Positions 44,746 to 54,941 are shown, counted from the stretch's first letter. The stretch: 64,000 nt of DNA from Collimonas humicola (GCF_018304945.1 NZ_JAGQEE010000012.1:48628-112627); one strand, 5' to 3'. Made by a program: numbers and translations. The notes: a model not told the origin generated them from the sequence alone.

Positions 44746-45894
44746 ATGAAGATCACCAAACTGACCACTTACATCGTACCGCCGCGTTGGTGTTTTCTGA
44801 AGATAGAAACCGACGAAGGCGTGGTCGGATGGGGCGAGCCGGTGGTGGAAGGACGCGCGCACAGCGTGGTAGCGGCCGTCGAAGAACTGGCGGACTACCT
44901 GATCGGCAAGGATCCGCGCCATATCGAAGACCACTGGACCGTGCTGTACCGCGGCGGCTTTTATCGCGGCGGCGCCATCCACATGAGCGCACTGGCCGGC
45001 ATCGACCAGGCGCTGTGGGACATCAAGGGCAAGGCGCTCGGCGTCTCGGTGAGCCAGCTGCTGGGCGGCCCGGTGCGCGACAGCATCCGCGTCTATTCAT
45101 GGATAGGCGGCGACCGCCCAGCCGATACCGCGGCGGCAGCCAGGGATGCGGTAGCGCGCGGCTTTACCGCGGTGAAGATGAACGGCACCGAAGAACTGCA
45201 GTTCGTTGATTCCTATGAAAAGGTCGAAGCCACTTTGGCCAATGTCGCCGCGGTGCGCGAAGCAGTCGGCCCGCACATCGGCATCGGCGTCGATTTCCAT
45301 GGCCGCGTGCACAAGCCGATGGCAAAGATCCTGATCAAGGAACTGGATCCCTACAAGCTGATGTTCATCGAAGAACCCGTGCTGAGCGAAAACTACGAAG
45401 CGCTGAAGGAGCTGGCGCCCCTGACCAGCACGCCGATCGCGCTGGGAGAACGGCTGTATTCGCGCTGGGACTTCAAGCGCATCCTGAGCGAAGGCTATGT
45501 CGACATCATCCAGCCGGATGTCTCGCACGCAGGCGGCATCACCGAGACGCGCAAGATCGCCACCATGGCGGAAGCCTACGACGTCGCCGTGGCGCTGCAC
45601 TGCCCGCTCGGCCCGATCGCGCTGGCGGCTTGCCTGCAGGTCGATGCGGTGTCGTACAACGCCTTCATCCAGGAACAGAGCCTGGGCATCCACTATAACC
45701 AGAGCAACGATTTGCTCGACTATGTGACGCAGCCGGACGTATTCGCCTATGACAAGGGCTATGTCACCATCCCGCAAGGGCCTGGACTGGGCATCGAGAT
45801 CAATGAAGAGTATGTCAAGGAGCGCGCCGCCATCGGCCATCGCTGGCGCAATCCGATCTGGCGCCACAAGGACGGCAGCTTTGCCGAGTGGTAG
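44746..45894 (+). CDS. dgoD: DgoD, D-galactonate dehydratase
   Basis: DgoD dehydrates D-galactonate to 2-dehydro-3-deoxygalactonate. The 382-residue enolase-superfamily protein has exactly the E. coli length and metal ligands D183 (GVDFHG), E209 (FIEEP), E235 (LGERL), with the general acid H185 and the DVSHAGG histidine. A strong AGGAG precedes the ATG. All three De Ley-Doudoroff enzymes are in the operon, but no galactonate transporter is seen nearby. Confidence 0.96.
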   Translation: MKITKLTTYIVPPRWCFLKIETDEGVVGWGEPVVEGRAHSVVAAVEELADYLIGKDPRHIEDHWTVLYRGGFYRGGAIHMSALAGIDQALWDIKGKALGVSVSQLLGGPVRDSIRVYSWIGGDRPADTAAAARDAVARGFTAVKMNGTEELQFVDSYEKVEATLANVAAVREAVGPHIGIGVDFHGRVHKPMAKILIKELDPYKLMFIEEPVLSENYEALKELAPLTSTPIALGERLYSRWDFKRILSEGYVDIIQPDVSHAGGITETRKIATMAEAYDVAVALHCPLGPIALAACLQVDAVSYNAFIQEQSLGIHYNQSNDLLDYVTQPDVFAYDKGYVTIPQGPGLGIEINEEYVKERAAIGHRWRNPIWRHKDGSFAEW

Positions 45895-45946
45895 CAGCTG
45901 CATGCAGCCGTAAGGAACAGGCCGTCTCCATGGCCCTGAAAAACAA

Positions 45947-45977
45947 ACCCCGGATCCGCTTGTAGCAGATCCGGGGT
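45947..45977. terminator. Terminator between dgoD and fadD
   Basis: ACCCCGGATC and GATCCGGGGT form a 10-bp stem with an 11-nt loop. T-richness is better on the minus strand (TTTGTTTTT), so it mainly serves fadD, and less strongly dgoD. Confidence 0.75.
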
Positions 45978-46026
45978 ATTTACTACGTCACGGCGGCATC
46001 CGGCAAGATGCTGCTGTTTTCAACCA

Positions 46027-47721
46027 TCAGGCAGCCTGCTTTTGCTCCGCGGGCTTTTCGTCGCGCAATTCGCGGCGCAGGATTTTGCCGACATTGGTCT
46101 TCGGCAGATCGGTGCGGAACTCGATGTACTTCGGACGCTTGTAGCCAGTCAGCTGCTCGCGGCAGTAAGCCATCAATTGCTCGGCCGTCAGCGACGGATC
46201 CTTGCGCACCACGAAAATCTTCACGACTTCGCCTGCATGCTCGTCGGGCACGCCGACGCAGGCGCATTCCAGCACGCCGGGATGCTGCACCACTACGCCT
46301 TCGACTTCGTTCGGATAGACATTGAAGCCGGAGACCAGGATCATGTCTTTCTTGCGGTCGACGATCTTGGTGTAGCCGCGCTCATCCATGACGCCGATAT
46401 CGCCCGACTTGAAGAAACCGTCAGCGGTCATGACTTTGGCGGTTTCATCGTCGCGGTTCCAGTAGCCGCGCATCACTTGCGGGCCGCGGATCGCGATTTC
46501 GCCGGGCTGTCCCAGCGGCACCGGCTGGCCGGCGTCGTCCAGGATGGCGATCTCGGTCGATGGCAGCGGCAAGCCGATGGTGCCGCTGTACTCGGTGATC
46601 GTGCAAGGATTGGCGCTGGCGATCGGCGAGGTTTCGGACAAGCCGTAGCCTTCGATGATCGGACAGCCGGTGACTTCCTTCCATTTGTCGGCAACCGCCT
46701 TTTGCACCGCCATGCCGCCGCCGACGCAGACCCGGTAGCCGGAGAAGTCCAGCTTGGCGAAATCAGGGTGGTGCAGCAGCGCGTTGTACAAGGTATTCAC
46801 GGCCGGGAAAGTATTGATCTGGTACTTCGACATTTCCTTGATCAGGCCGGCGATGTCGCGCGGATTCGGGATCAGCAGGTTCAAGGCGCCTTCGCGCATG
46901 CCCAGCAAGCCGCACACCGTCAGCGCAAAGATGTGATACAGCGGCAAGGCGCAGACGAACGCCAGCTGTTCGACTTTCGGTCCGCTGGCCAGGCCGGGCG
47001 ACAGCCAGGCTTCAGCCTGCAGCACGTTGGCCACCACGTTGCGGTGGGTCAGGGTTGCGCCTTTGGAGACGCCGGTAGTGCCACCGGTATATTGCAGGAA
47101 GGCGACATCTTCCGGCCCCAGCGTGACTGCCTTCAACTGCGTCGCCGCGCCTTGCGACAGCACGCTGTTGAACGGCGTCGAGCCAGGCAAGGAAAAACTC
47201 GGCACCATCTTCTTGACATGGCGCACCACCAGGTTCACCAGCAAGCCCTTGACGCCCATCAGATCGCCCATGCTGGCCACAACGACATGCTTGACCTTGG
47301 TCCGAGCAACCACTTGCTGCAATGTCGTGGCGAAATTCTCGAGGATGAAAATGGCTTCGGCGCCGGAATCGTTGAGCTGGTGCTCCAGTTCGCGCGGGGT
47401 GTACAGCGGATTGACGTTGACCACGGTATAGCCGGCGCGCAGGATGGCTGCAATCGCCACCGGATATTGCAGCACGTTAGGCATCATGATGGCCACGCGC
47501 GCGCCCTTTTGCAGACCCTTGCCTTGCAGCCAGGCGCCGACCTTGCGGGACATCTGGTCGACCTCGGCGTAGGTCAGGTATTTGCCCATGCAGGCATAGG
47601 CATTGCGTGCCGCGTACTTTTGAAACGCTTCTTCCAGCAATTGCACCAGCGACTGGTACTGCGTGTAATCGACCTCAGTGGCCACGCCTTCAGGATACGA
47701 TTTGAGCCAAAATTTATCCAT
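46027..47721 (-). CDS. fadD: FadD-type long-chain acyl-CoA synthetase
   Basis: FadD activates long-chain fatty acids to acyl-CoA through acyl-AMP. The 564-residue protein has the P-loop YTGGTTGVSKGATLTHRN, the A5 motif EGYGLSETSP, the A8 hinge motif YTKIVDRKKDMILVSGFNVY, and the C-terminal lysine motif LPKTNVGKILRREL. All catalytic elements are intact, unlike the divergent homologue upstream (47817-50420). It is monocistronic by its neighbours. Confidence 0.94.
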   Translation of the reverse strand: MDKFWLKSYPEGVATEVDYTQYQSLVQLLEEAFQKYAARNAYACMGKYLTYAEVDQMSRKVGAWLQGKGLQKGARVAIMMPNVLQYPVAIAAILRAGYTVVNVNPLYTPRELEHQLNDSGAEAIFILENFATTLQQVVARTKVKHVVVASMGDLMGVKGLLVNLVVRHVKKMVPSFSLPGSTPFNSVLSQGAATQLKAVTLGPEDVAFLQYTGGTTGVSKGATLTHRNVVANVLQAEAWLSPGLASGPKVEQLAFVCALPLYHIFALTVCGLLGMREGALNLLIPNPRDIAGLIKEMSKYQINTFPAVNTLYNALLHHPDFAKLDFSGYRVCVGGGMAVQKAVADKWKEVTGCPIIEGYGLSETSPIASANPCTITEYSGTIGLPLPSTEIAILDDAGQPVPLGQPGEIAIRGPQVMRGYWNRDDETAKVMTADGFFKSGDIGVMDERGYTKIVDRKKDMILVSGFNVYPNEVEGVVVQHPGVLECACVGVPDEHAGEVVKIFVVRKDPSLTAEQLMAYCREQLTGYKRPKYIEFRTDLPKTNVGKILRRELRDEKPAEQKQAA

Positions 47722-47816
47722 GTTCTGCCTTTAGTCTCTGATTGTTATAAATGCATTGTTTTTGGCTTGTTTCACTGGAAGAAAACGCGCCTGTAAGGGG
47801 ATATTGCCGGTGACCG

Positions 47817-50420
47817 CTAAAAAAGCACGGTTGTATTTTTTTGTTCTATCGCGATGCTATCGGGCAAAGCGTCGACATGCAAGCGTTTTGACGCATATTT
47901 GAGCAAATCGTCGACACTCAGCGTCATGTTGTGGTGCAACAAAACCTCTGCCCGCAAGTGCTTCACGCCCTCCTCGTCCGGACTCCATTTCACATGGGCG
48001 ACGGCTACTGCGGGATGCTCGAACAAGACTTCTTCGATCTGGCGCGGGAATACCCGCTGGCCACCCCGTATCAACATATTACTCTTGCGGTCGATGATGG
48101 AGACAAAACCGTCTTCGTCGATGCTAGCGACGTCGCCGGTGGCCAGCCAGCCTTCATGCAGGCGTTCCTTGCTTAATTTTTTGGCAATCAGGCTGAGGGC
48201 GGTAGCGCCGTGTCCTGTGTCATCGGCATGGCCTTGGTCGTAGCCGGCGAACAGCTGCGGCCCGCGCACCCATAGCTCGCCCAAGGTGTCGACAGGTAGG
48301 GGCTCGCCGCTATCCAGGTCGACCACTTTCACTTCGGTATCCGGCAGCGGCACGCCGACCACGCCCGGGTTGCGGCGCGCCGACAGCGGCATCGCCAGCA
48401 CCGCCGGCGAGGCTTCGGTAAGGCCATAGGCTTCAACCAGGCGGCCGCGCGTCAGCTTTTCAAATTCCTCGCGGATTTCCTGCGCCAGCGGCGAACCGCT
48501 GACGGCGCACACGCGGATCGACGCCAGGCCGTAGCGCCGTACTCCCTGCGTATGCGCCAGCTCGCGCACCATGCGCGGCGTGGTCGGGAAATAAGTAGGA
48601 CGCATTTTTTTCACGGTCTTCAGCAAGGGTTCCAGCTCGGCCCCCGGCAGCAGGATCAGGGTGGCGCCCAGGTAGACGCCCAGGTGCAATACGCCCGTCA
48701 GGCCGTAGGCGCTGGACAAAGGCTGCTGCGCCAGGAAGCGTTCGTCGCCGGGCCGCGACTCCGGCAGCCAGTGCCGCAGCTGCAAGGCATTCGCCGCCAG
48801 GTTGCGATGCGACAGCGCCACCGGCAGCGGCGTGCCGCTGGCGCCATAGGTGTAGACCACCACGGCAATATCGTTGACGTCTTGCGTCAGCTCGGCAGGA
48901 TAGACCGTGCCGCGCCCCAGCACCTGCTTGAATTTCAGATAGCGCCGCTCCTGCTTGCGGTGCTGCTTGTCTTGCCGGAACCATGGCAGCCAATGGCCTT
49001 CCTGGACATGATGCAGGGCGGCGAACTTGAGCTTCTCGCGCCAGCCCATGTGATCGATCATCGAGGCAAATATCACACGCCGCAAAGCCGCGGCGCGGCG
49101 ATCGCTTTGCAAGACGTCGCGCAATTCGTCGTAGCGGCTGGTGGTAGTCACCAGCATCACTGCGTCGGCATCGGCAATCCGCGTCAGCAAAATTTCCGCA
49201 GGGGTGGCAGCATCGCTCAGCACCGCCACCGCGCCGGCCTTCAAGATGCCGAAATAGGCAATCACCAGGGACGGGATATTCGGCATGGCCAGCAAGATCC
49301 GCTCGCCGGGCTTGATGCGCATGTCGATCAGGCCGTTGGCGAAACGGTTCGCCTGGCGGTCCAGCTCGCGCCAGCCGATCCTGCCGCCGCGGTAGGACAA
49401 GGCGGTGGTCTTGGCAAAGCGCCTGGCGGTCGCCTCCAGCAGGCGCGGCAAGGCCACCGTCGGCAGCTTGATGCGGTAGGGAGTACGGGCATCGTAGAAT
49501 TTCAGCCACGGCCGTTCGCTCTCCAGCTGCTTGCGGGCGGCGCGCCGTTCCGCCTTTTGCCGCCGGCGGCGCTCGGCCTGCTCGGCCGGATCGGACTGCA
49601 TCTGCAGGAAGCGTTCGATGGCGCGGTTGACGGCGTCCGGCCGCTCCACCATCACTTGATGGGCGGAGACCGGCACCACCACTTCCTCGGCGCCGGGGAT
49701 CAGGCTGGCGACTTCCTTGTAGGCGGCTTCATCGAACAGGATATCGCGATGGCCGAGAATCACCAGCGCCGGCACCCTGATGGCGCGCAGATATTCGCTG
49801 CCGTCCCACGGCAGCAAGGCGTTCTTGTTTTGCAGGTAGACCACATGCGGCGGCGGATAGATGCGGGCGGCGGCGATGCCGAAATACGGCATCAGCCTGC
49901 GCACCATGCCGAAAATCGGCGGCGGCATGCGCAGCAGGGTGCGGCCGGCCCAGCGCAGGCGGAAACGCGCGGCCGAAGCGATCATGATCAATGCCGACAC
50001 GCGTTCCGGAAACTGCTTGAGGAAGAAGGCGGACAGCGCGCCGCCGAATGAGTGGCACACCAGGATGAATTGCGGCGGCAGCTCCAGCAGGTCAAGGGCC
50101 GCGGCAATGTCGGCGACCAGCTCCGGCACGTCGTAGTGCGCGCCGTCGGCCTCGGCCGGCGCATCGGTGTAGCCGTGGCCGCGCAGATCGAGGGCGATCA
50201 CGCGGTAGTCGGCCTGGAACTGTTCCAGCTGGTATTCCCAATAGGCGGCGCGGCCGCCGAAGCCGTGGATGAACACCATGGTCGGCTGCTGGTTTCGCGC
50301 GCCGCGGCCATATTCGGGACCGGCATCGATGACGCTCATTTCCAGTGCGGAGCTGCCGTCGCGCGTCAGGCGGCCGGGCAGTTTCAAGGTGCTGCGATGC
50401 AGGTCGGTATTGAAGGTCAT
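47817..50420 (-). CDS. Alpha/beta hydrolase fused to a degenerate acyl-CoA synthetase-like domain
   Basis: An 867-residue two-domain protein. Domain 1 (about 20-275) is an alpha/beta hydrolase with nucleophile S124 (VCHSFGGA), D226 and H254, and HGFGG as the oxyanion region. A basic charged linker follows (280-300). Domain 2 (about 315-867) is of the ANL adenylating family: A5 EAYGLTEASP and A8 DRKSNMLIRGGQRVFP remain, but the P-loop reads YTYGASGTPLPVALSH (523-538), lacking the usual glycine-lysine, and the C-terminal catalytic Lys motif is replaced by LPDSIAIEQKNTTVLF. Normal acyl-CoA ligation is therefore doubtful. OleBC fusions share the architecture, but OleB uses Asp as nucleophile. Confidence 0.85.
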   Translation of the reverse strand: MTFNTDLHRSTLKLPGRLTRDGSSALEMSVIDAGPEYGRGARNQQPTMVFIHGFGGRAAYWEYQLEQFQADYRVIALDLRGHGYTDAPAEADGAHYDVPELVADIAAALDLLELPPQFILVCHSFGGALSAFFLKQFPERVSALIMIASAARFRLRWAGRTLLRMPPPIFGMVRRLMPYFGIAAARIYPPPHVVYLQNKNALLPWDGSEYLRAIRVPALVILGHRDILFDEAAYKEVASLIPGAEEVVVPVSAHQVMVERPDAVNRAIERFLQMQSDPAEQAERRRRQKAERRAARKQLESERPWLKFYDARTPYRIKLPTVALPRLLEATARRFAKTTALSYRGGRIGWRELDRQANRFANGLIDMRIKPGERILLAMPNIPSLVIAYFGILKAGAVAVLSDAATPAEILLTRIADADAVMLVTTTSRYDELRDVLQSDRRAAALRRVIFASMIDHMGWREKLKFAALHHVQEGHWLPWFRQDKQHRKQERRYLKFKQVLGRGTVYPAELTQDVNDIAVVVYTYGASGTPLPVALSHRNLAANALQLRHWLPESRPGDERFLAQQPLSSAYGLTGVLHLGVYLGATLILLPGAELEPLLKTVKKMRPTYFPTTPRMVRELAHTQGVRRYGLASIRVCAVSGSPLAQEIREEFEKLTRGRLVEAYGLTEASPAVLAMPLSARRNPGVVGVPLPDTEVKVVDLDSGEPLPVDTLGELWVRGPQLFAGYDQGHADDTGHGATALSLIAKKLSKERLHEGWLATGDVASIDEDGFVSIIDRKSNMLIRGGQRVFPRQIEEVLFEHPAVAVAHVKWSPDEEGVKHLRAEVLLHHNMTLSVDDLLKYASKRLHVDALPDSIAIEQKNTTVLF

Positions 50421-50471
50421 CTTGTCATTGTAACCAATAGCCTGTCGCAATACGACGGTCCGGCCGGCATC

Positions 50472-51524
50472 TTATGCGGATGGCGCTTTTGCCAGTTCAT
50501 CCAGCTGGCGGTGTCTTTCTTCCTTGCTGAGCTTGGCCAGCCTGGCGACGGCGATATAAAACTTCGGCAAGGTCTGCTGCTGCGCCAGCAAGGCCTTGAA
50601 TCCCGGCACCAGGTCGTAATAGGTCGCCACCAGCGCCAGGTGCGCATTCGAGAGCGGCTCGGCGAACCAGCGGTCATAGCCGGTGTAGCCGCCCCAGCTG
50701 GACTTGAGCCGCTGATAGTCTTCCTGCAGGGCGCCGAAGATCGCGGCCTTTTGCTGCAGCTTCCGGTCATCGCTGAGATCGCTGGCATAGTTGCTTGCCA
50801 GCTGTTGGCGGTACTTCAGCAAGAGCGCCAGGAATTCTTGCTTGCGTCCTTCGAACTGGACGTAGGCGTCGCGCATTTTCTGGTCGCCGACCGCCTGCAG
50901 CCAGCGCTCGACGCCGGCTTGTTCCACGGTGGTGGCGAACGATTCATTGAACTGGGTATCGTCTTTGACATAGACGGTCTGGTGCGCCAGCTCATGGAAA
51001 ATCAGGCGCGCCACTTCACCGTCGGGATATTTGATGAAGGTCGACAGCAGCGGGTCGTTGAACCAGCCCAGCGTCGAATAGGCCGGCACGCCGCTGACCT
51101 GGACATCGTAGCCTTGCCGCCGCATCTCTGCGGCAAATTTTTGCGCCGCTTCCTTGCTGAAGTACCCGCGATAATTCACGCAGCCGGCAATTGGAAAACA
51201 CCATTGCCGGGGTTCCAGCGACAGCGCCGGCGCCGCCACCACGTTCCATAAAGCGAAGGGCCGCTGCAGGTCGGCATATTCGGTGTAGCTGCGGTTGTCC
51301 GGCAGGCCAAGGTCGGTGACGGCAAAGCGGCGCATCTGCTTGCTGCGTTTCAGCTTGGCCTTGAGAGCGGTATCGGCGTTCGGATCGGCCAGCCAGTCGT
51401 CAATCGGATGGGCGCGGTCGAGCAGGGAAAACTGGCCGTTGGCGGCTTGTCCGTAATAGGCCAGCTGGGCGCATCCCGATACCAGCAGCAAGGCAAGCAG
51501 CGGAAGCAGCCGGCGCGTTCTCAT
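50472..51524 (-). CDS. Zinc aminopeptidase-like lipoprotein (PF10023 / DUF2265 type)
   Basis: From the ATG at 51524 it is a 350-residue protein with a lipoprotein signal (MRTRRLLPLLALLLVSGCAQ, lipid-anchored C18). The zinc peptidase motif HELAH occurs in VARLIFHELAHQTVYVKDD, followed by NESFATTVEQ. These are features of a putative aminopeptidase family found in proteobacteria, largely uncharacterised. Its ATG overlaps the stop of the molybdopterin oxidoreductase gene (ATGA), so the two are translated together, though no functional link is known. Confidence 0.87.
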   Translation of the reverse strand: MRTRRLLPLLALLLVSGCAQLAYYGQAANGQFSLLDRAHPIDDWLADPNADTALKAKLKRSKQMRRFAVTDLGLPDNRSYTEYADLQRPFALWNVVAAPALSLEPRQWCFPIAGCVNYRGYFSKEAAQKFAAEMRRQGYDVQVSGVPAYSTLGWFNDPLLSTFIKYPDGEVARLIFHELAHQTVYVKDDTQFNESFATTVEQAGVERWLQAVGDQKMRDAYVQFEGRKQEFLALLLKYRQQLASNYASDLSDDRKLQQKAAIFGALQEDYQRLKSSWGGYTGYDRWFAEPLSNAHLALVATYYDLVPGFKALLAQQQTLPKFYIAVARLAKLSKEERHRQLDELAKAPSA

Positions 51525-53638
51525 GCGTTGGCGCTCATCCCGCCGGCGCCGCCAATTTGCAATTTTTCCACCTCCACCAGCACATCGTAGAAGGTCGGTG
51601 CGCGTCCCATGTCGGTCAGGCGCTGGCTGGTCACCTCGTTGGCGTTCTTGCCGTCGCTGGCCATTTTTTTCCACCAGATCGACAAGCCCACCACGAGGCC
51701 GGTCCTGGCCTTGTCGGTGACTCTCAGCCTGGCGTTGAAGCTGCCGCGGTCGTTGAAGATGCGGACCGCATCGCCAGTGGCCAGGCCACGCTGTGCGGCG
51801 TCGGCAGGATGCATGTCGAGATGCGGTTCGCCTTCGGTATCGCGCAGGCTCTTGACGTTGACGAAACTGGAGTTGAGGAAGTTGCGCGCGGGCGGGGAAA
51901 TCATCCCCAGCGGATATTTCCTGGCCAGTTCGGGATTGCTGGCGCGCGACTCGTACGGTGCAATATACGTCGGCAAAGGATCGAGGCCGTCTTTCAGCAT
52001 TTGCGCGCTGTAGAACTCGCATTTGCCGGAGGGCGTCGGAAAGCCGCCGTCAGCAAAAGGCGCATCCGGCATGTTCAGTTTCTGCCAGCCGTTCTGCTTG
52101 AGCGTATCCCAATCGAAATGGATGGCGCGTACGTTCTTGCGGTCGAACGCCTGCGCTGCGATTTCGTCGTCGCTCTCGCGGAAGCAGGCATCGTCGAATC
52201 CCATGCGCGCCGCCAGCAGGCGGAAAATCTCGGTGTTCGGCTTGGCTTCGCCAAGCGGCGCGATCGCCGCATTGTTCGCCAGCATGTACAAGTGGCCGTA
52301 GGCCGAATGGGCGTCGACGTGTTCCAGCTGGGTGGTCGCCGGCAATACGATGTCGGCGTAATCGGCGGTATCGGTCTGGAAGTGTTCCAGCACCACGGTG
52401 AACAAGTCTTCGCGCGCGAAGCCGCGGGCGACAACGCCCGACTCCGGCGCCACCGCTACAGGATTCGAGTTATACACGATCACCGCTTCGATTTTCGGGC
52501 CAAATTCGGGCGAGGCCTCACGCAGCAAATCGTCGCCGATGGTGCTCATGTTGATGGTGCGCGGCGCCACGCCTTGCCTGGTCAGGAAATCGGGACGCTG
52601 CAAAGCCTGGCTGTTCTTCGGAAAGCTGTCCGACGCCGACAGCTGGACGCCGCCGGCAGCGTGGCGCCAGGCACCGACCAGCGCCGGCAGGCAGCTGATA
52701 TTGCGCACCGCCATGCCGCCGCCGCGGACGCGCTGCAAACCGTAGTTGATGCGGATCGCCGCGCCTTCGCCGCGCAAGGCCGCGGCGCCATAGGCGCGCG
52801 CCAGCTCGGTCACTTCCTCGGCAGTAATACCGCACACTTCCGCGGTCCGTTGCGGCGTCCATTCCAGCACCCGCTGCTTGAGCTGCTCGAAGCCCAGCGT
52901 ATGGCGCGCAATGTAATCGTGGTCCAGCAAGTCTTTGGCAATCAGCACATGCATCATGCCCAGCACCAGCGCCGAATCGGTGCCCGGCAGCAGCGCAATA
53001 TGCTGATGGCATTTGTCGGCGGTCAGGGAACGGTAGGGATCGATGGCGATCAACCTGGCGCCGTTGCGCTTGGCTTCCTGTGCGCGCATCCAGAAATGCA
53101 GGTTCGAGGCAATCGGATTGCCGCCCCAGATCAGGATCAGCTTGGCGTTCTGGAATTGTTCGAGGTCGGTGCCTATCCTGGCGCCCAGGGTGTACTTGTA
53201 GCCGGCGCCGCCGGCCGAGGCGCAGATGGTGCGGTCCAGCAGCGAGGCGCCGATGCGGTTGAAAAAGCGCATCGACATCGACTCGCCCTGCACCAGGCCC
53301 ATGGTGCCTGCATAGCTGTAAGGCAGGATGGCTTGCGGATTGCGCGCGGCGATCTGGCCCAGCCGTTCGGCAATCGTGGCGATGGCTTCATCCCAGCTGA
53401 TCTGCACGAACTTGCCTTCGCCCTTGTTGCCGACCCGCTTGAGCGGATGCAGCAGGCGATCCTTGTGATAGGTCCGCTCGGTGTAGCGCGAGACCTTGGT
53501 GCAGAGGACACCGGCTGTGGTGGGATGGTCGGGATCGCCGCGGACTTCGGTGGCGACGCCGTCGGTCACCGTCACCAGCAACGCGCAAGTATCGGGGCAG
53601 TCATGCGGGCAGGCGGCACGAACAATGGAAGTAGTCAT
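51521..53638 (-). CDS. Molybdopterin oxidoreductase (DMSO reductase family)
   Basis: From the ATG at 53638 (MTTSIVRAACPHDCPDTCAL, 705 residues) this is a Mo-bisPGD enzyme with a [4Fe-4S] site formed by C10, C14, C18 and C46. The blocks VQISWDEAIA, KLILIWGGNPIASN and the C-terminal cofactor-binding domain (LMISPPARNFLN-like) are present. No signal peptide is seen, so it is probably cytoplasmic. Substrate is not deducible: formate, nitrate and other oxyanions are all used by the family. No dedicated partner subunits lie next to it. Confidence 0.9.
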   Translation of the reverse strand: MTTSIVRAACPHDCPDTCALLVTVTDGVATEVRGDPDHPTTAGVLCTKVSRYTERTYHKDRLLHPLKRVGNKGEGKFVQISWDEAIATIAERLGQIAARNPQAILPYSYAGTMGLVQGESMSMRFFNRIGASLLDRTICASAGGAGYKYTLGARIGTDLEQFQNAKLILIWGGNPIASNLHFWMRAQEAKRNGARLIAIDPYRSLTADKCHQHIALLPGTDSALVLGMMHVLIAKDLLDHDYIARHTLGFEQLKQRVLEWTPQRTAEVCGITAEEVTELARAYGAAALRGEGAAIRINYGLQRVRGGGMAVRNISCLPALVGAWRHAAGGVQLSASDSFPKNSQALQRPDFLTRQGVAPRTINMSTIGDDLLREASPEFGPKIEAVIVYNSNPVAVAPESGVVARGFAREDLFTVVLEHFQTDTADYADIVLPATTQLEHVDAHSAYGHLYMLANNAAIAPLGEAKPNTEIFRLLAARMGFDDACFRESDDEIAAQAFDRKNVRAIHFDWDTLKQNGWQKLNMPDAPFADGGFPTPSGKCEFYSAQMLKDGLDPLPTYIAPYESRASNPELARKYPLGMISPPARNFLNSSFVNVKSLRDTEGEPHLDMHPADAAQRGLATGDAVRIFNDRGSFNARLRVTDKARTGLVVGLSIWWKKMASDGKNANEVTSQRLTDMGRAPTFYDVLVEVEKLQIGGAGGMSANA

Positions 53639-53718
53639 AATGTCATCAGAACCAAGGCGCTTCAATACGCTACTTTAGCAAAATCCAGCCGCACAGGATG
53701 ACACGCGATGGCTTTTTT

Positions 53719-54915
53719 CTATTTGCCGGCTTGCAGCTGCATCCCCGGATCCATCAGGCGCAGCATGAAGGCTTCGCACTGCGCCACCTGCTCCAGCGCC
53801 ACGAACTCATTCGGCCGGTGCGCCTGCTCGATGCTGCCGGGACCGCAGACCACGGTCGGAATGCCGGCGCGCTGGAACAGGCCGGCTTCGGTGCCGTAGG
53901 ACACCGCACCATGCGATTTATTGCGCGCCAGCGCCTTGGCCAGCTGCACCACGGCATCGCTTTCCTGCATGTTGAGGCCGGGCGCTGACGCCAGCCATTC
54001 AAAGTCGATGGCGGCATTCGGTTCCACCCTTTGCATTTCCGGCAGCAGGGTCGCGGCGAAATCCCGGATTTCCTGATACAGGCGTTCGACATCGATGCCC
54101 GGCATGGTGCGCGCCTCGAATTCGAACCTGCAATCCTTGGGGACGATGTTGGCTGCCAGGCCGCCGTGGATCAGGCCGGTCTGCATGGTGGTGTAAGGCA
54201 CGGTGAAGCCATAGTCGCGCGTCTCCAGCTGGGCGAAGCGGTCCGCCATCTGGCGAATGTAGACGATGACGCGGGCCGCGTATTCGATCGAATTGACACC
54301 CATGGTGGTGTAGCTGGAATGGGCTTCGCGGCCGCGCACGCAGCAGCGGAAACGATGCGTGCCTTTATGCGCGATGATCGGCTGCATCGAGGTCGGCTCG
54401 CCGACGATGCAGGCCGCCGGCTTCAGTCCCAGTTCCTGCAGGTCCTTGATCAATCCTTGCACGCCGATGCAGCCCACTTCTTCGTCATACGACAGGGCGA
54501 AATGCAGCGGCGCGTCCATCTTCGCTGCCAGAAATTGCGGCGTCAGCGCCAGCGCGGTGGCGATGTAGCTCTTCATGTCGGCCGAGCCGCGGCCATACAG
54601 CAGGCCATCCTTGACGACGGCCTTGAAGGGATCGCTGTCCCAGGCCTGGCCTTCGACCGGCACCACGTCGGTATGGCCGGACAGGATCAGGCCGGGCTTG
54701 GGACCTTCGCCCAGGGTCGCAAACAGATTGGCTTTCTTGCCGCTAGCATCGTAGGTCAGGCGCGATTTGACGCCGAATCCGGCCAGGTAGTCGCGGGTCC
54801 ATTCGATCAATCCCAGGTTGGAATCGCGCGATACGGTCGGGAACGCGATCAGGCGTTCGATCATTGCCATGACGTCGGCTGATGGTGTCGGTGCTGTAGT
54901 GTGCGGGGTAGTCAT
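53719..54915 (-). CDS. argE: ArgE-like acetylornithine deacetylase (M20 family)
   Basis: A 398-residue M20 metallopeptidase. The first metal site lies in LILSGHTDVVPVEGQ and LYGRGSADMKS, and DEEVGCIGVQ carries the catalytic Glu-Glu. The protein is most similar to ArgE, which removes acetate from N2-acetylornithine in arginine synthesis. Because it is next to an oligopeptide transporter and far from other arg genes, a peptidase or acylamino acid role is also possible. Start MTTPHTTAPTPS has no known alternative. Confidence 0.85.
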   Translation of the reverse strand: MTTPHTTAPTPSADVMAMIERLIAFPTVSRDSNLGLIEWTRDYLAGFGVKSRLTYDASGKKANLFATLGEGPKPGLILSGHTDVVPVEGQAWDSDPFKAVVKDGLLYGRGSADMKSYIATALALTPQFLAAKMDAPLHFALSYDEEVGCIGVQGLIKDLQELGLKPAACIVGEPTSMQPIIAHKGTHRFRCCVRGREAHSSYTTMGVNSIEYAARVIVYIRQMADRFAQLETRDYGFTVPYTTMQTGLIHGGLAANIVPKDCRFEFEARTMPGIDVERLYQEIRDFAATLLPEMQRVEPNAAIDFEWLASAPGLNMQESDAVVQLAKALARNKSHGAVSYGTEAGLFQRAGIPTVVCGPGSIEQAHRPNEFVALEQVAQCEAFMLRLMDPGMQLQAGK

Positions 54916-54941
54916 AATTTGTCCTGTATTTGTCCGGTAAA

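Noticed and set aside
47817..50420. OleBC olefin biosynthesis fusion
   Set aside because: The hydrolase nucleophile is Ser124 rather than the Asp of OleB, the ANL lysines are missing, and oleA/oleD are absent.
51557..53701. Plus-strand open frame of 714 codons
   Set aside because: Antisense to the molybdopterin oxidoreductase; no domain recognised.
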